This document shows positions 41,752-50,414 of a stretch of DNA of 64,000 nucleotides, in pieces; the stretch's first letter is position 1; each line of letters starts with the position of its first letter. Made by a program: the position numbers and the translations under genes. Under the pieces are notes generated by a model. It did not search any database, had not been told where the DNA came from, and saw nothing but the letters and a program-made list of their open reading frames with translations. Source of the stretch: JACDBZ01 sp036262075 (GTDB taxonomy: Bacteria > Chloroflexota > Limnocylindria > QHBO01); NCBI GenBank assembly GCA_036262075.1, contig DATAJO010000004.1, forward strand, positions 144,858-208,857, given 5' to 3'.

Positions 41752-42912
41752 ATGATCCGCGTCTCCGAGCTCGTCAAGATCTACCAGACGGGGGGCGTGC
41801 GGGCCGTCGACGACGTCTCGTTCACGGTCGAGGAGGGCGAGTTCTACACGCTCCTCGGCCCGAGCGGCTGCGGCAAGACCACCACCCTGCGCTGCATCGC
41901 CGGCCTCGAGCGGGCGAACGGCGGCACGATCGAGCTGGGCGACACGGTCGTCGTATCGGATCGTGTCTACGTCCCGCCCTACCGCCGCGACATCGGCATG
42001 GTGTTTCAGAGCTACGCGGTCTGGCCGCACATGACGGTCTTCGAGAACGTCGCCTTCCCGCTGCGGGTCGGCAGGGATCGGCCCTCCGGCTCCAGCGTCA
42101 AGGAGAAGGTCGAGACGGCCCTCGGCCTCGTCGGCCTGGGGAGCTACGAGGACCGCATGGCCACCCAGCTGTCCGGCGGCCAGCAGCAGCGCCTGTCGCT
42201 GGCCCGCGCGATCGTGCGCGAGCCGAAGGTCCTGCTCCTGGACGAGCCGCTCTCGAACCTCGACGCGCGGCTGCGCGAGCGGATGCGCGGCGAGCTGACC
42301 GCCATCCAGCGGCGGCTCGGCGTCACCACCCTGTTCGTGACCCACGACCAGATCGAGGCGCTCTCCATGTCCGATCGGATCGCGGTCATGGACGGCGGCA
42401 GGATCGTGCAGGAGGGCACGCCCGAGCAGATCTACCACGAGCCGGTCAACGAGTTCGTGGCCAGCTTCATCGGCTCGACGAACCTGTTCCTCGGCACGTT
42501 CGTCGCCCGCAACGAGGGCGCGCGGACGGTGACCGTCGACCTCGCCTTCGGCCGCCTCGACGTCGAGGACCCCGAGGTGCCGGTCGAGCCGGGCGGCCAG
42601 GTCATCGTTGCCATCCGTCCGGAGAACGTCGTGCTCCATCACGACGGGCACGACGCGGTCGGGGACCGGCCGAACGTCGTCGACGCGCGCATCGGCATCG
42701 GCCTGTTCACCGGGAACTCGATGGAGTACTACATCGAGGTCGAGGGCAACCTCGTCCAGGTCCGGGCCGACTCGCGCCTCAAGCTCGATCGCGGCGACCC
42801 GGTCAAGGTCGAGATGCGGCCGTTCGACTGTCGCATCTTCCCCGTCCACGGGCAGCCGCTGGTGCGGGTCGGGAGCCGCCGGCTCTCGGCGCTCGCCCGG
42901 GTCGACGCGTGA
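41752..42912 (+). CDS. ABC transporter ATPase (FbpC/PotA type)
   Basis: This 386-residue ATPase has Walker A GPSGCGKTT (about residues 36-44), a Q-loop in MVFQSYAVWPHMTVFENV, signature LSGGQQQRLSLARAI and Walker B VLLLDEPLSNLDARL. The switch His is in FVTHDQIEALSMSDR. The C-terminal 130 residues form the TOBE-type regulatory domain seen in iron(III), thiamine, spermidine and sulfate importers. ATG 41752 (MIRVSELVKIY) is the only start that fits the fold, though no strong ribosome site precedes it. The permease gene overlaps its stop as GTGA. Confidence 0.9.
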   Translation: MIRVSELVKIYQTGGVRAVDDVSFTVEEGEFYTLLGPSGCGKTTTLRCIAGLERANGGTIELGDTVVVSDRVYVPPYRRDIGMVFQSYAVWPHMTVFENVAFPLRVGRDRPSGSSVKEKVETALGLVGLGSYEDRMATQLSGGQQQRLSLARAIVREPKVLLLDEPLSNLDARLRERMRGELTAIQRRLGVTTLFVTHDQIEALSMSDRIAVMDGGRIVQEGTPEQIYHEPVNEFVASFIGSTNLFLGTFVARNEGARTVTVDLAFGRLDVEDPEVPVEPGGQVIVAIRPENVVLHHDGHDAVGDRPNVVDARIGIGLFTGNSMEYYIEVEGNLVQVRADSRLKLDRGDPVKVEMRPFDCRIFPVHGQPLVRVGSRRLSALARVDA

Positions 42913-44705
42913 CGGCCGCCTCCGAGGCACGCGCACCCGAGGTCCGGGAGCCGAGCCCCGGACCCTTCGCCCGCCTCGTCGAGCGGGCGCGGAACGTCCA
43001 GGCCCGCACGCTGGCGATCATCGGCATCGTCGGCGTCCTCATCTGGCTCGTCGTCGGCCCGGTGACGATGCTGGTGCTGACCAGCTTCCGGGCGACCGAG
43101 GGCCGGCTGCCGATCAGCCCCGGCGTCGAATGGACGCTCGACAACTACATCACGGTCCTGACCAACCCGTCGACCTACACCGTGCTGTGGAACACGTTCC
43201 TCTTCGCCGGCGGCGCGCTCGTCGTCTCGTTCGCGCTCAGCATCACGTTCGCCTGGCTCATCGAGCGCACCGACCTGCCGTTCCGCGGCCTGCTGTTCGT
43301 CGTCATCATCGCCTCCATCGGCCTGCCGAACGTCATCGCCGGCATCGCCTACGCCCTGCTCCTCAACCCGTCGAACGGCCTGCTGAACATCCCGCTCCGC
43401 GCGGTGCTCGGCATGGATCCCAACGCCCAGGGGCCGCTCAACGCCTACACCCTGCCGGGCATGATCTTCGTCCAGGGCATCACCCTGGTGCCGGTCACCT
43501 ACCTGCTCGTGGCGGCCGCGTTTCGCGCCATGGACACGGCCATGGAGGACGCGGCGGCGACGTCCGGCGCGCCGTACCGGACGGTGATGCGCCGCATCAC
43601 CCTGCCGCTGCTGACCCCGGCACTGCTGGCGGCGCTCGTCTACCAGTTCGTCAGCGTCATCGAGTCGTTCGACATCCCGCTCGTGCTCGGGCTGCGCGGC
43701 GGCGTGCCGGTGCTGAGCACGACCGTGTTCGTCGAGACCCAGCCGTCGGGCGGCCTGCCGAACTACGGCCTCGCCAGCTCGTACGCCATCCTCCTGCTGC
43801 TCATCGCCATCGGCCCGCTGCTCGTCTACAACCGCGTGCTCGGGCGCGGCGACCGGTACGCGACGATCACCGGGCACAGCTACCTGCCGCGGCGGATCCG
43901 GCTCGGGGCGTGGAAGGTCCCGGCCCTGGTCCTGTCGCTGTCGTTCATCGTCATCAGCTTCGTGCTGCCGGCGCTCGTCATGCTGTGGACCAGCCTCCAG
44001 CCGTTCTACGCGGTGCCGAGCCCGGAGTCGTTCAGCCGCATCACCCTCGATGCGTACGGCGAGGTGCTGTCGTCGCCACGCCTCCAGCGCGCGGTCATCA
44101 ACACGCTCATCCTCGGCGTGGCGACCGGGCTCGGCGCCATGGTCGTCGGCCTGCTCGTGTCGTGGATCCTCGTCCGCACCCGGTCGCGGCTGCGGTTCGT
44201 GCTCGACGTCCTGGCCTTCACCCCGCACGCCATGCCCGGCGTCCTCATCGGCCTGAGCATCCTGCTCATCTACCTCGTCCTGCCGCTGCCGGTGTACGGG
44301 ACGATCTGGATCATCGTCATCGCGCTCGGGACGCAGTACATCAGCATCTCGACGCGCCTGATGAGCTCGGGCATCGCCCAGATCCGGAACGAGCTCGAGG
44401 AGGCGGGGGCCGTCAGCGGCGCCGCGTGGGGCGCGGTCATCCGGCGCATCGTGCTGCCCCTCGTCCTGCCGGCCTTCCTCAACGGCTTCCTGCTCGTCTT
44501 CCTGCTCGCCATCAAGAACCTCACCCTCGCGCTGATCCTCTTCACCCCGGAGAGCATCGTCATGTCGACGCTCGTCTGGAACTACTGGGACATCGGCGCC
44601 GATACGGCCGAGACGGCCGTGGTCGGGATGCTGATGGTCGTCATCACGCTGGTCCTCTCGGTCATCGTGCGCAGGCTCAATCGCGAGACGGCGCAGCTGA
44701 CCTGA
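42909..44705 (+). CDS. ABC transporter permease, fused double domain (FbpB type)
   Basis: This 598-residue membrane protein contains two BPD_transp_1 domains in one chain, with about 12 predicted helices. The cytoplasmic coupling (EAA) loops are EDAAATSGAPYRTVMRRITLP in the first half and LEEAGAVSGAAWGAVIRRI in the second. Fused permeases of this length are typical of iron(III) importers such as FbpB and of some thiamine and phosphonate systems. It starts with GTG 42909, coupled to the ATPase gene. A 184-base gap with degenerate repeats separates it from the binding-protein gene. Confidence 0.92.
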   Translation: MTAASEARAPEVREPSPGPFARLVERARNVQARTLAIIGIVGVLIWLVVGPVTMLVLTSFRATEGRLPISPGVEWTLDNYITVLTNPSTYTVLWNTFLFAGGALVVSFALSITFAWLIERTDLPFRGLLFVVIIASIGLPNVIAGIAYALLLNPSNGLLNIPLRAVLGMDPNAQGPLNAYTLPGMIFVQGITLVPVTYLLVAAAFRAMDTAMEDAAATSGAPYRTVMRRITLPLLTPALLAALVYQFVSVIESFDIPLVLGLRGGVPVLSTTVFVETQPSGGLPNYGLASSYAILLLLIAIGPLLVYNRVLGRGDRYATITGHSYLPRRIRLGAWKVPALVLSLSFIVISFVLPALVMLWTSLQPFYAVPSPESFSRITLDAYGEVLSSPRLQRAVINTLILGVATGLGAMVVGLLVSWILVRTRSRLRFVLDVLAFTPHAMPGVLIGLSILLIYLVLPLPVYGTIWIIVIALGTQYISISTRLMSSGIAQIRNELEEAGAVSGAAWGAVIRRIVLPLVLPAFLNGFLLVFLLAIKNLTLALILFTPESIVMSTLVWNYWDIGADTAETAVVGMLMVVITLVLSVIVRRLNRETAQLT

Positions 44706-44760
44706 GCGCAGCTCATCGGAGAAGGAGGTGGAGGCACCCTGAGTCGCAGCCCTGAGCCCC

Positions 44761-44836
44761 TCGTCAGCGACCCCACGTCCGGCGACCCCTCGGTCAGCGA
44801 CCCATCGGTCCGCCGATCCATCGGTCAGCCGCTCGG
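44761..44836. repeat. Degenerate 15-bp tandem repeats before the binding-protein gene
   Basis: Five imperfect units of about 15 bases follow each other, based on TCGGTCAGCGACCCA (for example 44790-44804). They begin about 55 bases after the permease stop and end about 54 bases before the binding-protein start. Most of the 184-base intergenic region is made of this array. Another ribosome-site-like AAGGAGG at about 44722 has no following gene. Confidence 0.6.
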
Positions 44837-44889
44837 GGTCGACGCCTCCTGACGAGCCGGCGATCCGGTCCACCCAAGGAGGAATGGTG

Positions 44890-45957
44890 ATGAGAAACAC
44901 CCCATCCATCGTGTCGCCGGCGCTGCGGCTGCTGGCGATGCTCGCGATTCCCGCGCTCGTCCTGGCGGCCTGCGGCGGCGGTGGTTCCGCCTCGGCCGGC
45001 GCCAGCGGTGGCGGCGGCGGCACGGCGGCCTCGTACGAGGAGGCCTGCGAGGCAGGCGCCGAGGAAGGCAGCCTCGTCCACTGGCACAACCATTCGGACG
45101 GCATCAACGACGTCTACGCGGCGTTCAACGAGGAGCACCCCGACATCACCGTCGAGGGCCTCGAGATGACGCCCGATGACGCGGCCCAGCGCGTGCTCAC
45201 CGAGGTGGGCGCCGGCCGCGACGTCAGCGTCGACATCATCGCCGGCCAGGCCGACGTGTTCCAGGAGATCATCAACCAGGATCTCCAGAACACCGATATC
45301 GACTGGGTCGCCAACGGCGTGCCGGAGGACCTCGTCCACGACACGAACATGGTGCGGATCCACCGCATCGCCATCGGCCTCGGCTACAACACCGAGTCGC
45401 TCAGCCCGGAGGATCTTCCCAACACGTGGGAGGAGCTCATCGACGAGCAGTGGCTCGGCGAGGTCGTCGTCGACCCGCGCGGCCGGCCGTTCGACCAGCT
45501 GTCCCTCGTCTGGGGCGAGGACGAGGCGCTCGACTACGTCCAGCGGCTGCATGACGTCGTCCAGCCGCTCGTCATCGAGGGCGGCACGGACGGGCTCCTC
45601 GCCGTCGCCGGTGGCGAGGCCGAGATCACGACCGGCGGCCGCACCGCCGAGACGCTCGAGCAGCAGGCCGAGGGCGCGCCGCTCGAGCTGAAGTTCCTCG
45701 ACTTCGTCCCGACCATCGACAACTACAACCTCGTCCTCGCGGACGCTCCGCACCCGAACGCGGCGCTGTGCTACGCCCTGTGGTTCAGCGCCCACGGCGG
45801 GCAGGAGGTCTACAACGAGGCCGAGTTCAAGTCGAACGACACGGTTCCCGCCGGTGCCCCCGAGGACGCCGAGATCGTGACGGTCGAGACCCTCGAGGAG
45901 GCCGAGCAGGTCTCCAACGTCGGCCGCGAGATGGGCCGCATCTGGACCGGCCAGTAG
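44890..45957 (+). CDS. ABC transporter substrate-binding lipoprotein (iron/thiamine/polyamine class)
   Basis: This 355-residue type 2 binding-protein fold has a lipoprotein signal (residues 1 to about 28, lipobox LAAC) and a Gly/Ser-rich linker. GSLVHWHNHSDGINDVYAAF and NTESLSPEDLPNTWEELID are typical of FbpA-like and PotD-like solute-binding proteins. TTGGRTAETLEQQ and LVLADAPHPNAALCYALWF occur in the C-terminal lobe. ATG 44890 has AAGGAGG seven bases upstream. An ATG six bases earlier would leave only one base of spacing, so 44890 is preferred. The ligand may be a carboxylate or metal chelate rather than free iron. It is the last gene of the operon. Confidence 0.88.
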   Translation: MRNTPSIVSPALRLLAMLAIPALVLAACGGGGSASAGASGGGGGTAASYEEACEAGAEEGSLVHWHNHSDGINDVYAAFNEEHPDITVEGLEMTPDDAAQRVLTEVGAGRDVSVDIIAGQADVFQEIINQDLQNTDIDWVANGVPEDLVHDTNMVRIHRIAIGLGYNTESLSPEDLPNTWEELIDEQWLGEVVVDPRGRPFDQLSLVWGEDEALDYVQRLHDVVQPLVIEGGTDGLLAVAGGEAEITTGGRTAETLEQQAEGAPLELKFLDFVPTIDNYNLVLADAPHPNAALCYALWFSAHGGQEVYNEAEFKSNDTVPAGAPEDAEIVTVETLEEAEQVSNVGREMGRIWTGQ

Positions 45958-45964
45958 CCGATGC

Positions 45965-45997
45965 GCCCCGGCGCCCGCTCCGGCGGGCCGTCGGGGC
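45965..45997. terminator. Hairpin terminator between convergent genes
   Basis: GCCCCG (45965-45970) pairs with CGGGGC (45992-45997), and inside it GCCCGC (45973-45978) pairs with GCGGGC (45983-45988) around TCCG. It sits 7 bases after the binding-protein stop and just before the MFS gene end on the other strand. There is no T-run, so it may act on both strands but weakly. Confidence 0.55.
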
Positions 45998-46003
45998 CAG
46001 CGA

Positions 46004-47326
46004 TCAGGCCGCCCCCGCGTCCGCGCGACGTGGGGGCGGTTCGGTGTCCAGCGGAGCGCGATAGCCGATGATCGCGCCGCCGAACAGGAGCACGGCAACG
46101 AGCCAGAAGACGAGGCTCACGCCCGTCACCCCGGCCACGGCGCCGGCGAGGATCGGCACCACGATGAGCGCGGTCCGGTTGCCGGTGAGCCGCACGCCGA
46201 GCGCGGTCCCGCGCTCGGCCCGCGGGGAGCGGTTCGCGATCCAGGCCATCGTCATCGGCTGGCCGATGCCGAGCCCCAGGCCGATGAGGACCATGAGCGC
46301 GCCGAGGACGACGGTGTCCTCGACGAACGGCAGGAGCGCGAGGCCGAGCGCCGCCCCGGACATGCTGATCGCCAGCAGCTTGTTGCGGCCCAGCCGATCG
46401 ATGAGCACGCCCATGAAGATGCGGCACAGCATCGAGGCGCCGGCCCGGATGGCGAGGAGGACGCCGATGGCGCTGACCGAGATGCCGCGCACCTCGCCGT
46501 ACAGCGGCAGGTAGGCGATGAGCAGGTCGACCGACGACACGACGATCATGCTCACCAGCATCGCGAACGGCATTCCCGGCCGGCGCATGACCCGCGCCGC
46601 CGAGGTCAGGATCCCGGGCCGCTCCTCCTCGGCGGCCTCGGCGCCGTGGGCCGGCCGCAGCCAGGGGAGGAACCACGCCAGCCCGAAGGCGATGAGCGTC
46701 AGCGTTCCCGCGGCGATGAACGCGGGCGCCTGCGGGTTGGCGGCGGCGATCGCGCCCGGCTCGGGACCGAGCGCGAAGCGCGTGACGAGCGTCGTGCCGA
46801 TGAGCGGGCCGAGGAGGTGGCCGAGCGAGCCCATGGTCGAGTAGTAGCCGTAGCGATGGTCGCGCCGCGACCGGCCGCCGCGGTTGGCCACGAGCGCCTG
46901 GCCGGCGATGAGGTTCGTCACGTGGCCGAGGCCGGTCAGCGTCTGGCTCAGGGCGAGGAGCCACAGCGAGTCGACGATGACCGCCAGCGCGGCGCCGAGC
47001 GTCATCGACACCAGCGCGCTGCGGATGAACCACACCTCGCCGATGCGATCGATGGCCCGTCCGACCGCCACGGCCAGGAGCGCCGGCGCGACCGAGAACA
47101 CCGCGGCCACGAGGCCGACCTCGAACGGACCGGCGCCGAGCCCGAGGGCGCGGTAGGTGACCATCGGGCGGATGGCGTTGACCGCGGTCGTGGCCAGTGC
47201 CACGACGACGAGCTGGAGCAGGAACGTGCCGTCCGGACCGCCGGCAGTCGCGGCCGTGGTGGCCTTCGCCGCCCGCTCCTCGCCCTCCGTCACGCCCGTG
47301 TCCTCACCTGCTGTGCCGCCCGGCAT
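46004..47326 (-). CDS. MFS transporter
   Basis: This 440-residue major facilitator protein has about 12 hydrophobic segments. AVGRAIDRIGEVWFIR is the motif-A-like loop between helices 2 and 3, and MGVLIDRLGRNKLL is its counterpart in the second half. The N-terminal 30 residues are polar. The C-terminal tail after GYRAPLDTE is short. ATG 47326 is chosen. ATG 47341 is also possible, and upstream starts would cross the promoter region of the divergent hydrolase. It may export or import the substrate of the neighbouring hydrolase/AMDase-like pair. Specificity is unknown. Confidence 0.85.
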   Translation of the reverse strand: MPGGTAGEDTGVTEGEERAAKATTAATAGGPDGTFLLQLVVVALATTAVNAIRPMVTYRALGLGAGPFEVGLVAAVFSVAPALLAVAVGRAIDRIGEVWFIRSALVSMTLGAALAVIVDSLWLLALSQTLTGLGHVTNLIAGQALVANRGGRSRRDHRYGYYSTMGSLGHLLGPLIGTTLVTRFALGPEPGAIAAANPQAPAFIAAGTLTLIAFGLAWFLPWLRPAHGAEAAEEERPGILTSAARVMRRPGMPFAMLVSMIVVSSVDLLIAYLPLYGEVRGISVSAIGVLLAIRAGASMLCRIFMGVLIDRLGRNKLLAISMSGAALGLALLPFVEDTVVLGALMVLIGLGLGIGQPMTMAWIANRSPRAERGTALGVRLTGNRTALIVVPILAGAVAGVTGVSLVFWLVAVLLFGGAIIGYRAPLDTEPPPRRADAGAA

Positions 47327-47406
47327 GGCACGCCATCGCATACACGATTGTCCCCACAGCGACCCGGCTTCCCCGCTCGTGAGCGGTGTGTCGGGGCGGC
47401 GGCGCG

Positions 47407-47412
47407 GTATAC
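47407..47412. promoter_or_regulatory. GTATAC box before the hydrolase/AMDase-like operon
   Basis: GTATAC lies in GCGGTATACAATGCG, between the MFS gene and the hydrolase gene. TATACAAT also resembles a -10 promoter element. It lies 55 bases before the preferred hydrolase start, so the longer open frame starting at 47386 would be incompatible with it. Confidence 0.45.
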
Positions 47413-47466
47413 AATGCGGGCCTAACGCCTGCGCCCGCAGGTGACGCATGCCGGAAGCGAGCGCCA

Positions 47467-48273
47467 TTGTACGCGCCAGCACACCCGCCGCGGCTCTGGT
47501 ACCGGGAGGTCGGAGACGGGCCGCCCGTCGTGCTGCTCCATGGGCTGGCCGACACCCACGACCTGTGGCGGCATCAGCTCGGCCCGCTCTCGCGCCGGCA
47601 TCGGCTCATCGCCGTCGACCTGCGCGGCCACGGACGCAGCCCGTACGACGACAGCGACTACTCCCTCGAGGACGCCGCCGACGACGTGCGGTCGACGATG
47701 GCGGAGGCCGGGATCGAGCGCGCGGTCGTCATCGGCCTGTCGATGGGAGGCGGGGTGGCCCAGATGCTGGCCATCACGCACCCCGAGCGCGTGCGGGCGC
47801 TCGTCCTCGTCTCGACCAGCAGCGAGTTCCCGATGGCGACCCGCGAGCGGTTCCTGGTCCGCGCCGCCCGTGCCGAGGCCGAGGGCATGGCGGCGGTCGT
47901 CGACGCCACCGTGCCGCGCTGGTTCACCCCGGCCTTCGCCGATGCGCATCCGGAGGAGGTCGAGCGCACCCGGCGCTCGGTCCTCGACATCGACCCGCGC
48001 GCCTTCGCCGCCGCCAGCCGGGCGAACGCCATCCGCGACCTCACCCGCCAGCTGCGGTCGATCGCCTGCCCCGTCGCGTTCGTCGGCGGGGCCGATGACC
48101 CGGCGCGCCCGCAGCGCGCCCTCGAGATCTACCGCCGCGAGCTGCCGGACCTACGCACCGCCGAGATCCTCGACGGCGCCTCGCACCTCGTCCCGGTCGA
48201 GGCGCCGGACCGCTTCAACGACCTCGTGCTCCGCTTCCTGGCGGAGCTCGAACCCGACACGAAGGAGACGTAG
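47467..48273 (+). CDS. Alpha/beta hydrolase (3-oxoadipate enol-lactonase-like)
   Basis: This 268-residue alpha/beta hydrolase has VVLLHGLADTHDLWRHQL as the oxyanion region and GLSMGGGVAQ as the nucleophile elbow. Asp is in FVGGADDPARP and His in DGASHLVPVEAP. The layout fits enol-lactone and C-C bond hydrolases of aromatic degradation. The TTG start at 47467 gives MYAPAHPPRLWYREVGDGPP, which matches the usual N-terminus. An in-frame GTG at 47386 is possible but would lie upstream of the GTATAC promoter-like box. It is directly followed by the AMDase-like gene. Confidence 0.82.
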   Translation: MYAPAHPPRLWYREVGDGPPVVLLHGLADTHDLWRHQLGPLSRRHRLIAVDLRGHGRSPYDDSDYSLEDAADDVRSTMAEAGIERAVVIGLSMGGGVAQMLAITHPERVRALVLVSTSSEFPMATRERFLVRAARAEAEGMAAVVDATVPRWFTPAFADAHPEEVERTRRSVLDIDPRAFAAASRANAIRDLTRQLRSIACPVAFVGGADDPARPQRALEIYRRELPDLRTAEILDGASHLVPVEAPDRFNDLVLRFLAELEPDTKET

Positions 48274-48993
48274 ATGACGTACTGGATCGGTCGCATCGAG
48301 CCGAGCATGTGGTTCGAGGGCCAGTGGTGGCAGGAAATCCTGCCGGACGACGTGCGCCTCGCCGTCCTGTCGCTCGGCGTCCAGCGGCTCGTCGACGAGG
48401 ACCTCGAGCGCGCCCATGCCGCCATCCTCGAGAAGGTCGAGATGCTCGACCGCGAGGGCGTCGACGTCATCAACGTCGGCGGCAGCCCGGTCGTCTCGGT
48501 CTACGGCCGGGCCGGCCACGAGCGCCTGCTGGCCGATATCGGCCGCATCACCTCGCGACCGTACGTCACCTCGCTCCAGGCCGAGGTCGAGGGGCTCCGG
48601 GCGGCGGGCGCCGGGAAGGTCGCCATCGCCAGCCCGTACCCGGTGAAGCAGACCGAGAAGCGCGTCACCGTCCTCAGCGAGGAGGGCTTCGAGGTCGTCG
48701 GGCATGACAGCCTCGACATCGAGCGCACCCGGATCATCGCCCAGCTCGACCCGGCGCGGGTCCGCGACCAGGCGATCGCCCTCGCCGCCGCCCACCCCGA
48801 CGCCGACGTCATCTACATGCCCTGCGGCTCGCTGCCGGTGACCGGGGTCATCGACGAGATCGAGCGCGCGACGGGCCGGCCGGTGGTGACGAACGTCCAG
48901 GCCCAGGTGGCGGCCAACCTCCGGCGGCTCGGCTACCCGTCGCCGATCCGCGGCTACGGCCGGCTGCTGGAGGAGATCGCTCCCGCCGCGTAG
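48274..48993 (+). CDS. Arylmalonate decarboxylase/maleate isomerase family protein
   Basis: This 239-residue protein belongs to the Asp/Glu racemase superfamily. The second-half catalytic Cys184 is present (YMPCGSLPVTGVID), but the first-half cysteine of maleate isomerases and racemases is replaced in NVGGSPVVSV (Gly69-Gly70-Ser71). One cysteine with Gly in the first position is the pattern of arylmalonate decarboxylase, so a decarboxylase or one-base isomerase is more likely than a racemase. ATG 48274 follows the hydrolase stop immediately, with AAGGAG within the end of that gene. Substrate unknown. Confidence 0.8.
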   Translation: MTYWIGRIEPSMWFEGQWWQEILPDDVRLAVLSLGVQRLVDEDLERAHAAILEKVEMLDREGVDVINVGGSPVVSVYGRAGHERLLADIGRITSRPYVTSLQAEVEGLRAAGAGKVAIASPYPVKQTEKRVTVLSEEGFEVVGHDSLDIERTRIIAQLDPARVRDQAIALAAAHPDADVIYMPCGSLPVTGVIDEIERATGRPVVTNVQAQVAANLRRLGYPSPIRGYGRLLEEIAPAA

Positions 48994-49003
48994 GCCGGGC
49001 CGG

Positions 49004-50395
49004 TCACGACAGGCGATCGCCGACCGGGCGGCCGCCGCCCTCCTCGGCGAGGACGCGGCCGTCGCGCGCGACCACCGCTCCGCGCAGGATGGTGAGCAGC
49101 GGCGCGCCGGTGACCTCGCGGCCGTCGAGGATGGTCCAGCCGCATTTCGACAGGACGTCGCCCTCGGCGATCGTCGTCGTGCGCTCGAGGTCGACGACGA
49201 CGAGGTCCGCATCGGCTCCGACGGCGATCGAGCCCTTCATGCCGGCGAGGCCGATGAGCCGCGCCGGCGCCGTGGCGCACAGCTCCACGATCCGCTCGAG
49301 CGAGATGCGGCCGCGGGCGACCTCGGTGAGCAGCAGCGAGAGGTAGTGCTGGATCGTCGGGCTGCCGCCCGGCGTGGCGAACATGTCGTCCCAGCCCGAC
49401 GCCTTCTCCTCCCGGGCGTGGGGCGTGTGATCGGAGCCGATGACGTCGGCGGTGCCGTCGAGGACGGCCGACCAGGTCGCCTCGGCGTGCGCCTCGGGGA
49501 TCCAGCTGCCGAGCGCGAACGGTCCCCAGCGCTCGATCGTGTCCCAGTCGTTCACGACGCTCAGATGGAACGGGTTGACCTCGGCGGTCACCGGCCGCCC
49601 GGCGGCCTTCGCCATCCGGACGAGCTCCCACGCGCCGGGCGTCGAGACGTGGAGCAGGTGGAGCCGGACGCCGGTCGCCCGCTGGAGGGCGAGCATCGTG
49701 GCCATCCCGACATCGATCGTCACGCCGTCCCCGGCCCGCAGGGCGCGAGCGTAGGCCCGGAAGCCGCGGCCCTCGCTCTCCCAGGCCCGGCGCGCGAACA
49801 GCTCGGCCAGCGCCTGGTCGTCGGGATGGACGAGGAGCGGTCGGCCGGTCGCCGCCACCGCCTCGCAGATCTCGTACAGGCGCGCGTGGTCGTCGACCGC
49901 CGTGCCCGGCATGTGCGGGTAGGAGCGCGCCACGTCGCGCTTCATGAAGACCTTGAACCCGACGGCGCCGGCGGCGGCCATCCCCGCGATCTCCGACGGC
50001 ATCGTGCCGGCGGCGTGGTGGCCGAAGTCGACGACCGCCTGCCGCGCCGCGTTGGCCGTGTGCGCCGCGTAGCGCTCGGCGGTCGACGGCGGCGGCTCGA
50101 CGTTCGGCATGTCGATCACGGTCGTCACGCCGCCGGCGGCCGCGGCCCGCGAGCCGTGGGCCCAGTCCTCCTTGTGGGTGAAGCCCGGGTCGCGCATATG
50201 GGCGTGGGTGTCGACCAGGCCCGGGATGACCGTCATGTCGCCGACGTCGAGGGAGCCCGGCCCGTCCTCGAGCGGACCGCGACGCGCGCGCAGGGCCGCA
50301 ATCCGTCCGTCGGCGATCTCGATCGTGCCGTCCAACCAGCCGTCGGCGGTGAGGATGCGGCGGCCGTGGACGAACCGGACCGCCTCACCGTCCAT
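49004..50395 (-). CDS. Cyclic amidohydrolase (dihydroorotase/allantoinase/hydantoinase family), first
   Basis: This 463-residue amidohydrolase has the binuclear metal site of dihydroorotase-like enzymes. His64 and His66 are in VDTHAHMRDPG, and the likely carboxylated Lys148 is in VGFKVFMK. His ligands are in LLVHPDDQ and LLHVSTPG, and Asp is in IGSDHTPHAREEK. Such enzymes open cyclic imides and ureides. It is the last gene of the NitT/TauT-type transporter operon, 19 bases after the SDR. It may hydrolyse a cyclic amide brought in by that transporter. It is a paralogue, not a copy, of the enzyme at 54935-56347. Confidence 0.88.
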   Translation of the reverse strand: MDGEAVRFVHGRRILTADGWLDGTIEIADGRIAALRARRGPLEDGPGSLDVGDMTVIPGLVDTHAHMRDPGFTHKEDWAHGSRAAAAGGVTTVIDMPNVEPPPSTAERYAAHTANAARQAVVDFGHHAAGTMPSEIAGMAAAGAVGFKVFMKRDVARSYPHMPGTAVDDHARLYEICEAVAATGRPLLVHPDDQALAELFARRAWESEGRGFRAYARALRAGDGVTIDVGMATMLALQRATGVRLHLLHVSTPGAWELVRMAKAAGRPVTAEVNPFHLSVVNDWDTIERWGPFALGSWIPEAHAEATWSAVLDGTADVIGSDHTPHAREEKASGWDDMFATPGGSPTIQHYLSLLLTEVARGRISLERIVELCATAPARLIGLAGMKGSIAVGADADLVVVDLERTTTIAEGDVLSKCGWTILDGREVTGAPLLTILRGAVVARDGRVLAEEGGGRPVGDRLS

Positions 50396-50414
50396 CGGCC
50401 CGGCGACGACCGCC

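Noticed and set aside
44761..44836. CRISPR-like array
   Set aside because: Units of about 15 bases lie head to tail with no spacers, and there are no cas genes nearby.
48274..48993. Maleate isomerase or aspartate racemase
   Set aside because: The first of the two catalytic cysteines is absent, so the two-cysteine mechanism is unlikely.
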